DNA from: Phycisphaerales bacterium
GTDB taxonomy: Bacteria > Planctomycetota > Phycisphaerae > Sedimentisphaerales > Anaerobacaceae
Assembly (NCBI GenBank): GCA_020352215.1
Contig: CP070675.1
Location: forward strand, 5,924,877 to 5,973,054
Length of the DNA: 48,178 nt
Reading direction: 5' to 3'
Part shown: positions 43,422-48,178 of the stretch, piece after piece
Layout of the letters: every line of letters starts with the position of its first letter
Position numbering within the stretch: the stretch's first letter is position 1
Program-made: the position numbers and the translations under genes
The notes under the pieces: generated by a model
The model's database searches: none
The model's input: the letters and a program-made list of their open reading frames with translations, nothing else
Told to the model about the DNA's origin: nothing

Positions 43422-44297
43422 CTACGCCCCGCCCCCGACTCGCGCCGCCCTTCTTCGCCTCCCGTCCATAAGCAGGGTGACTCTACCGTGTATCTCCTCT
43501 GGCAGCGTTTGCTTCAGTATTCTGCGGATTTCAGCCGTCGACGTGCGCTGCGTCGCGTGGGCGATAATAACATGCTCGTTATGTAGCTTCGCCAAAAGAG
43601 CCACAAATTCATTGATGTGCATATGCTTTCCGGCCTCAGCCCTGCCGGCATGGTCTGTCTCGTAAAAGGTGCATTCGACGATAAGAATCTTGCTGTTGGC
43701 GACATAGTCCAATTGTGAAAAGTCCACAAATTGCGTGTCACCGATGTAGGTAACAATCGGAACCTCAAGCGGATAGTCAATTTCGATCCCCTGCTTCTTG
43801 AGCTCAACAATCTGTGGGCCCGTTAGCCCGTCGTACTCGGGTTTGAGTTTCTTGCGCTTGTGTATCACGCTGTACCCGACAGATCCGCTGCTGTGCTTTG
43901 TTGGAAACACCCGGGCAAAGAGGTTCGGCTTTATCTGGTATTCGTCGCCGGGCTTGACACCGACCAGCTTTCCGGGCACCTTGTTGCCATCAAGTCTGCC
44001 CCATGCGTCGATTATTTCCCTCATCGGTCCCAAGAGGTTCTCTGGGACAACTATCGTGCCAGCAGATATTCCACAGAAATTCCGCTGCGACAGGTAGTAG
44101 GCAAATCCCGCCGCATGGTCCATATGGCCGTGCGAGAGCAGAACATTGTTTATTGGTATAATCTGATCGGGCGCTTTGCCGATATCAAAGCAGACGTCCA
44201 GCTGCGGCACCGCAACCACAGTCTCTTCGCCCGCAACCGAGTAGCCAATGATTTCCAGATCGTCTATCTTTATGTATGCCAGATTGTGGCTTGGCAT
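43422..44297 (-). CDS. Metallo-beta-lactamase-fold hydrolase, RNase Z-like
   Basis: 291 residues. The start at the ATG 44297 rather than the TTG at 44345 is decided by the promoter at 44333-44361, which overlaps the longer form. The zinc motif is LLSHGHMDHAAGF (His56, His58, Asp60, His61). Later ligand regions are FPTKHSSGSVGY, VTYIGDTQF and IIAHATQR. The protein's length and its lack of a signal point to a cytoplasmic RNase Z/ElaC-type or related phosphodiesterase. The exosite arm of true RNase Z is not clear, so tRNA 3' processing is only one possibility. It is transcribed away from the nitrilase-like gene. Confidence 0.85.
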   Translation of the reverse strand: MPSHNLAYIKIDDLEIIGYSVAGEETVVAVPQLDVCFDIGKAPDQIIPINNVLLSHGHMDHAAGFAYYLSQRNFCGISAGTIVVPENLLGPMREIIDAWGRLDGNKVPGKLVGVKPGDEYQIKPNLFARVFPTKHSSGSVGYSVIHKRKKLKPEYDGLTGPQIVELKKQGIEIDYPLEVPIVTYIGDTQFVDFSQLDYVANSKILIVECTFYETDHAGRAEAGKHMHINEFVALLAKLHNEHVIIAHATQRTSTAEIRRILKQTLPEEIHGRVTLLMDGRRRRAARVGGGA

Positions 44298-44332
44298 CGG
44301 ATCATCCCCATAATCAACGGTATACAAAGCCG

Positions 44333-44361
44333 ATGGTAAAGGCAACCGATACCTGTGTCAA
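44333..44361 (-). promoter_or_regulatory. Promoter of the metallo-beta-lactamase gene
   Basis: On the minus strand, a perfect TTGACA (44356-44361), a 17-base spacer and TACCAT (44333-44338). It lies upstream of the ATG at 44297 and rules against the TTG start at 44345. Confidence 0.6.
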
Positions 44362-44368
44362 TTTGTTT

Positions 44369-44396
44369 TTGACATCCCGGACTGTGGCTGTACACT
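44369..44396 (+). promoter_or_regulatory. Promoter of the nitrilase-like gene
   Basis: A perfect TTGACA (44369-44374), a 16-base spacer and TACACT (44391-44396). Its -35 lies only 7 bases from that of the divergent promoter at 44333-44361. Confidence 0.6.
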
Positions 44397-44478
44397 TGAT
44401 TGCAAGTGCATGCACACTGGACCGCACCACCGATCCTGAATAAAAGAGATGAGAATGCTGTGTAATAGGGAAGAACCA

Positions 44479-45483
44479 ATGAGAATCTACAAAGTTATCG
44501 TTGCCAGCCTTTTGATCGCCACAATTGGCTGTACCGCTCTTGCACAAGGAGCCTCGGCAGCGGAAGCAATTGCACAACTGGACCGCGAGAAACTACCCGG
44601 AAGGCAGGTGAAAGTGGCCGCGATCTGCATCGGCTTTGGAGGAGAACGCCAGGCGAAATTGAAGCTGGCCATCGACCATCTCCACACGGCTGGAAAGAAC
44701 GGAGTCGACATCGCTTGTCTTCCCGAAGAATTCGCCGGCACTGTCGCCGAGCCCGTTCCCGGACCTACGACCAACGCGGTCGCGAAGCTCGCCAGACAGT
44801 ACAACATGTACGTGATATGCCCGATACGAGAGCAGGCGGGAGACAAGCAGTACAACACCGCTGTTCTGATCGACCGCAAGGGGCGCGTCACCGGCTACTA
44901 TCGCAAGATATTCGTGTTCTGGGGCGAAGGTCTGCACGTCAGTACCGAAGGTGTTAAGGCCTTCGACACCGACTTCGGCAAGATAGGTATCCTGACATGC
45001 TTTGACCTTAACTTTCCCGAGTTGTGGCAGCAGTGCGACGCACTCGACGTGGATATCGTCTTTTGGCCAAGCGCTTACGGGGGCGGTTCGCCGCTGAACG
45101 CCCATGCGATTCTTTACCACTACTACATCGTGCCGGTGGGCGCCGGCAATATCATCGACATTACAGGCAAAGCCATTGAGGACCTTGAGAAGCCCCGGCC
45201 GAAGCAGTTCATCGCCACACTCGATCTGGATCGCACCTTTGCCCACCACGACTTCAATCGCGAAAAAGTCGAGAAGATGCTCAGTGAGCACAAGGATGAA
45301 ATGATAGTCGAGCGAAATCTAAGCGACGAAGACCTGGCGCCGTGGTGGCTGTTCAAAGCCACCAAACCAGGCATCTGCGTGCGTGACATCCTGAAAAAAT
45401 ACAACATCGAGAGCCTGCGCGAATACCAGCATCGCAGCCGAAAACAAATCAACGAGATTCGCAAAAAAGGCAAGAGAGTATAA
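44479..45483 (+). CDS. Exported carbon-nitrogen hydrolase (nitrilase family)
   Basis: 334 residues. GGGAAG lies close before the ATG at 44479, and the signal peptide is MRIYKVIVASLLIATIGCTA, cleaved near QGASA. The nitrilase-superfamily triad is complete: Glu83 (CLPEEFAG), Lys143 (YYRKIFVF) and Cys174 (ILTCFDLNFPELW). The fold is alpha-beta-beta-alpha; family members hydrolyse amides or nitriles via a thioester enzyme. An exported form is less common than cytoplasmic ones; similar exported members occur in planctomycetes and Bacteroidetes beside glycosidases. The C-terminal ~80 residues (KKYNIESLREYQHRSRKQ) are a helical extension. The natural substrate is unknown. It may be co-transcribed with the DUF434 gene 23 bases downstream. 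Confidence 0.88.
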   Translation: MRIYKVIVASLLIATIGCTALAQGASAAEAIAQLDREKLPGRQVKVAAICIGFGGERQAKLKLAIDHLHTAGKNGVDIACLPEEFAGTVAEPVPGPTTNAVAKLARQYNMYVICPIREQAGDKQYNTAVLIDRKGRVTGYYRKIFVFWGEGLHVSTEGVKAFDTDFGKIGILTCFDLNFPELWQQCDALDVDIVFWPSAYGGGSPLNAHAILYHYYIVPVGAGNIIDITGKAIEDLEKPRPKQFIATLDLDRTFAHHDFNREKVEKMLSEHKDEMIVERNLSDEDLAPWWLFKATKPGICVRDILKKYNIESLREYQHRSRKQINEIRKKGKRV

Positions 45484-45506
45484 GTGAATCAGCGAGGCAT
45501 TTCTTC

Positions 45507-46232
45507 ATGCCCGACAAGCGAACTCACAGAGGTCAGCACCCCGCCGACGCGAGACTATTCGCTCCTGAGGCCATCGGCAACCTGCGAGCGGCCGTGGCCG
45601 ACTTCTCACTTCTGCTGACAAAGAGCTATGCCGACAAAAGCGCGCTCAAGCTCGTCGGGGACAAATTCTCGCTGACCCAAAGACAAAGACTGGCGGTAAT
45701 GCGAAGCGCCTGCTCGGACCAGCAGTTGGAATTGCGGAAACAACGTCAGGTAAGCCTGTCCAATCTCGCCAGTCAGCCTATCGCCATCGACGGCTACAAT
45801 CTTTTGATAACAATCGAAGCCGCAATCAGCGGCGGGGTGATCTTCAAGGGGCGTGATGGTTGCTTACGGGATTTGGCCAGTATTCACGGCACCTACAGAA
45901 AAGTGACCGAGACCGTGCCGGCTGTGAAGCTCATCGCCGAGTTCCTCGGTCATATTGGTATCTGGGAGGTGCTCTGGCTGCTGGATAGCCCGGTCTCCAA
46001 CAGCGGCCGGCTGAGGACCCTGATCGGCGAACTGGCCCGGCAAAGCGGCTGGGATTGGGAGGTCAAACTTTCACTGAGCCCCGACGCCGAGCTGAAAGAG
46101 ACGGAATTGACGGTAGTCAGCAGTGACAGCGTCATTCTGGATGCGTGCACGAGTTGGGCCAATCTGGCCGCGGAGATCATAACAAGGAAACTCAGCTCTG
46201 CAAATGTGGTAGATCTGTCTGATAGAAATTGA
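45507..46232 (+). CDS. DUF434 / DUF5616 protein, possible PIN-like nuclease
   Basis: 241 residues. The N-terminal DUF434 part (HRGQHPADARLFAPEAI ... LKLVGDKFSLTQRQRLAVM) is diagnostic. The C-terminal part has IAIDGYNLLITIEAAISGG, GRDGCLRDLASIHGTYRK, WLLDSPVSNSGRL and VVSSDSVILD. The order of acidic residues (IDGYN, LLDSPVS, SSDSVILD) fits a PIN/NYN-type alpha/beta fold, so an RNA-cleaving role is conceivable; that is inference. There is no signal peptide, so it is cytoplasmic. The ribosome site (GAGG) is weak, and its start lies 23 bases after the nitrilase-like gene. The family is widespread in bacteria and archaea, without a proven function that I know of. Confidence 0.88.
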   Translation: MPDKRTHRGQHPADARLFAPEAIGNLRAAVADFSLLLTKSYADKSALKLVGDKFSLTQRQRLAVMRSACSDQQLELRKQRQVSLSNLASQPIAIDGYNLLITIEAAISGGVIFKGRDGCLRDLASIHGTYRKVTETVPAVKLIAEFLGHIGIWEVLWLLDSPVSNSGRLRTLIGELARQSGWDWEVKLSLSPDAELKETELTVVSSDSVILDACTSWANLAAEIITRKLSSANVVDLSDRN

Positions 46233-46311
46233 ACGTAAAAGCGTGCCAATGAGCAAAGAACATACTGAATTATCACCGGCCAAGAAAGAACCTGGCAACA
46301 TCTGTGAGCTT

Positions 46312-47463
46312 ATGAACAGAGTAGTGTATTTAGTAGCCGCTTGTCTGGCGTTCGGTCCGGCCTACCCGGCCGGCGCCGGCGAACGCTCTATCGTCGATCG
46401 GGTAGCAGGCCGAGATTTCCCTTCCGTCTTCCAAGCATGGAGCCCGGCGACAAACGTGCCAAACAAAGATCGATTAGCCGTGACGGCACAACACGACCTC
46501 GTCTGGCACTCACCCCGTGGATATGGGCTGGTGTGGGATGCGCAGCCGAGCGGGCTCGGCGAAGCGTTCACGCCCAACAGCATAGCAGCAGCGCGAAAAA
46601 CGCGCCGGGCGCTGCTCAAATTGAATCCGAACATCATTCTCATTGCCGAGATTCGCTATCGCGACGCCCACCCGAGCTTTCTGCCCAAGGGACACAACTG
46701 GTGGAAACGTGACACAGCAGGCGGCTTGGTTAGGGGGTGGGACGAGGGCGGATTTCTCTGCCTGGATTTCGCGAATCCACGGTTTCGCAGGCATGTGGCC
46801 AAGCGGGCGGCAGCGGCTGTGCAATCGGGCGTTGTAGATGGGGTCATGCTCGACTGGTGGCGGGATGATGAACATCGCATCGCGCTGGTAACGGCCGTCC
46901 GCGAGGCGATTGGGGACGAGCACCTGATTATCGCCAACACCAACGATCGCACTGCACCCAAGACTGCTCCGTATATCAACGGCTACTTCATGGAGTGTAC
47001 GCTGAGCAAGACGGCGGGAAATTGGGAGAAGATTGCCTCGACTCTTAAGTGGGCTGAAGCAAACCTTCGCCCGCCGAGGATAAACTGTCTCGAAACATGG
47101 TACCACAACTCGCGCACCGATTTGAACCTGATGCGGGCGACTACTGCCCTGTCTCTAACCCGCTCCAACGGCTATTGCCTATTCTCCGATCCCAACCCAC
47201 TACCGACGCCCGATCACCGCCACAACTGGTATCGGTTCTGGGACAAGAGCCTCGGCAAGCCGATCGGCAAAGGCGCAAAGAAGAACGATGGAACGGTCGT
47301 ACGGGAGTTTGAAAAGGGAACGGTCGTGTACAATCCGATGGGAAACAGGCCTGTCACCGTGGTCTTTGCGGATGTTCGAACAAGCTTAGCCACAGGCATG
47401 TCCGCAAAGCGGCACAGGCTTGGCTGCCCTGACGGTGACATCTATCTACGAGTAAAGCCTTAA
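46312..47463 (+). CDS. Secreted putative glycoside hydrolase (GHL15-like TIM barrel)
   Basis: 383 residues from the ATG at 46312, which begins the signal peptide MNRVVYLVAACLAFGPAYPA; an ATG at 46249 would add 21 polar residues and is less likely. The mature protein looks like a hypothetical glycosyl hydrolase family 15 or DUF4015-type barrel. It starts FPSVFQAWSPATN, contains HDLVWHSPRGYGLVWD, KLNPNIILIAEIRYRD and FLCLDFANPRFRRHVAKRA, with VDGVMLDWWRDDEHR carrying acidic candidates at a strand end, and a late YFMECTLS. The C-terminal GTVVYNPMGNRPVTV is the usual beta tail. Activity and substrate have not been shown for most of the family. It sits 79 bases after the DUF434 gene. Confidence 0.75.
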   Translation: MNRVVYLVAACLAFGPAYPAGAGERSIVDRVAGRDFPSVFQAWSPATNVPNKDRLAVTAQHDLVWHSPRGYGLVWDAQPSGLGEAFTPNSIAAARKTRRALLKLNPNIILIAEIRYRDAHPSFLPKGHNWWKRDTAGGLVRGWDEGGFLCLDFANPRFRRHVAKRAAAAVQSGVVDGVMLDWWRDDEHRIALVTAVREAIGDEHLIIANTNDRTAPKTAPYINGYFMECTLSKTAGNWEKIASTLKWAEANLRPPRINCLETWYHNSRTDLNLMRATTALSLTRSNGYCLFSDPNPLPTPDHRHNWYRFWDKSLGKPIGKGAKKNDGTVVREFEKGTVVYNPMGNRPVTVVFADVRTSLATGMSAKRHRLGCPDGDIYLRVKP

Positions 47464-47511
47464 CGGCCTCGCCACCAAGTCGTGGTCAAAGCATGGTGGA
47501 ACCGGGCAGCG

Positions 47512-48178
47512 CTAAGAAGTTCCCTGAATTAGATTAATGATCGTGTCCAGCTGCACCCCTTCCAAAGAATCGCAAACCACATCGGCCTGGGCGAGTTTGT
47601 CGGCTGTGGTGGAATTTGTCACGGCCATACATTTGGCTCCGGCAGCCTTGGCCGCCTCTACGCCATTGGGGGCGTCTTCGATCACAACACAACTGGCCGG
47701 CTCGATACCCATACGCTCGGCAGCAACCAGGAAAAGCTCAGGATCGGGCTTCTTGTTCGTCACGTCACCGCCGTTTACATAGACCATCTTATTATATGGC
47801 ACCTCGGTCGCCTCCAGCACGGCACGAGACTTTTCGAGCGTGCCGCTGGTTGCGATCGCCACCTCGAAGTCGTCTCGCCGCAAGGCCTCGTCCATGAGTT
47901 CCAGCACGCCGGCAAATGCAGGCAGCGGCTCCTCGGCCAATATCTTGAGGAAGTACTCCTGGCGAAGCGCCGTCGCCTTCTCAACCTGTTCGTCGCTCAG
48001 TGTCAGACAGTGGACCCTGGCAGCAGCCTTGACGTATTCCTCGGCCCCCCTTCCAAGGCCGGCCTCGAAGTCTTCGCGCTTCACGCCTTTTGCCCCGAAT
48101 AGGTCCTCGAGCACACGGATAGAGGCCCTCGCATTAACCGCCTCGGTATCCGCAATGACCCCATCCACATCAAATATC
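47512..48178 (-). CDS. HAD-superfamily sugar phosphatase / beta-phosphoglucomutase-like (5' truncated)
   Basis: The frame is open to the right edge. The last visible codons read IFDVDGVIADTEAVN, so the true start lies a few codons outside; the GTG inside this motif is not the start. HAD motifs in order: I, DVDGVIADTE (nucleophile and acid Asp); II, IATSGTLEKS; III, NKKPDPELF (Lys); IV, VVIEDAPNGVEAA. The C1-type helical cap is present (residues from AGLGRGAEEYVKAA). This is the beta-phosphoglucomutase/phosphoglycolate-phosphatase group acting on phosphosugars in the cytoplasm. It converges on the GHL15-like gene, with 48 bases between. Confidence 0.9.
   Translation of the reverse strand, partial: IFDVDGVIADTEAVNARASIRVLEDLFGAKGVKREDFEAGLGRGAEEYVKAAARVHCLTLSDEQVEKATALRQEYFLKILAEEPLPAFAGVLELMDEALRRDDFEVAIATSGTLEKSRAVLEATEVPYNKMVYVNGGDVTNKKPDPELFLVAAERMGIEPASCVVIEDAPNGVEAAKAAGAKCMAVTNSTTADKLAQADVVCDSLEGVQLDTIINLIQGTS

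Noticed and set aside
44298..44345. The longer TTG-started form of the metallo-beta-lactamase protein
   Set aside because: Its start overlaps a near-consensus promoter for the same gene, and the ATG at 44297 begins the conserved fold.
47463..47511. A terminator between the convergent GHL15-like and HAD genes
   Set aside because: Only short imperfect complementarity and no T tract on either strand.

Overview
The window looks like a piece of a Planctomycetota chromosome, most likely an anaerobic Phycisphaerae (Sedimentisphaerales-like) lineage. This is inferred from gene style. Large secreted proteins combine LamG, dockerin-like EF-hand and fibronectin-like modules. There is a type IV pilin-like protein with an H-X9-DG end, a PEP-CTERM protein, PQQ-propeller and malectin fusions, Tat-exported Gfo/Idh/MocA oxidoreductases, and a pyruvate:ferredoxin oxidoreductase that points to anaerobic metabolism. 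No rRNA, CRISPR array, insertion sequence or phage gene was found. There is one tRNA, tRNA-Pro(UGG).

Layout. 1-7 kb: the 3' end of a beta-helix/dockerin/LamG surface protein, an MGH1-like (alpha/alpha)6 glycosidase, a GH28 polygalacturonase, and a convergent PL1-like pectate lyase; this is a pectin-degradation group. 7.2-12.1 kb (minus strand): a pseudopilin-like protein, a 912-residue multi-module surface protein, and a PEP-CTERM protein whose N-terminal repeat module resembles that of the 912-residue protein. 12.7-14.4 kb: tRNA-Pro and a helix-turn-helix protein with an acidic linker, two membrane segments and a Lys/Pro tail. 14.8-23.7 kb (minus): a 1239-residue LamG/fibronectin-like/dockerin-like protein and a 1461-residue propeller protein with an inserted methyltransferase-like domain and a malectin-like end. 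24.3-33.3 kb (plus): a GH116-like enzyme with an inserted beta-sandwich, an unknown membrane protein, a repeat protein with architecture A-B-B-B-A followed by a decayed further B repeat, and a Gfo/Idh/MocA oxidoreductase. 33.4-37.9 kb (minus): nifJ-type PFOR followed by a lipoprotein gene one base downstream. 38.4-48.2 kb: an S8 protease with PKD domains; a PadR / permease-prefix / secreted-protein operon with a clear dyad operator; a metallo-beta-lactamase-fold protein divergent from a nitrilase-like protein; DUF434; a GHL15-like putative glycosidase; and the 3' part of a HAD phosphatase.

How it fits together. The enzymes (GH28, PL1, MGH1-like GH, GH116-like, GHL15-like) and the LamG/CBM-like proteins suggest extracellular breakdown of pectin-type or mixed plant/algal polysaccharide. 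The Tat-exported oxidoreductase and PFOR could handle sugar processing and fermentation of the products. No transporter, sugar kinase or SusC/D pair lies in the window. Several genes carry sigma70-type promoters of the form TTGnnn, 16-18 bases, TAnnnT, and these helped choose starts. The most distinctive items are the propeller/methyltransferase-like/malectin fusion, the A-BBB-A gene cut by an in-frame stop with its repeat still readable beyond it, the PadR dyad overlapping its own -10 box, the recurring C-terminal 'LWPxP' dockerin-like ending, and the membrane protein gene that overlaps the repeat gene by 77 bases. No single undescribed defence or mobile system could be demonstrated.
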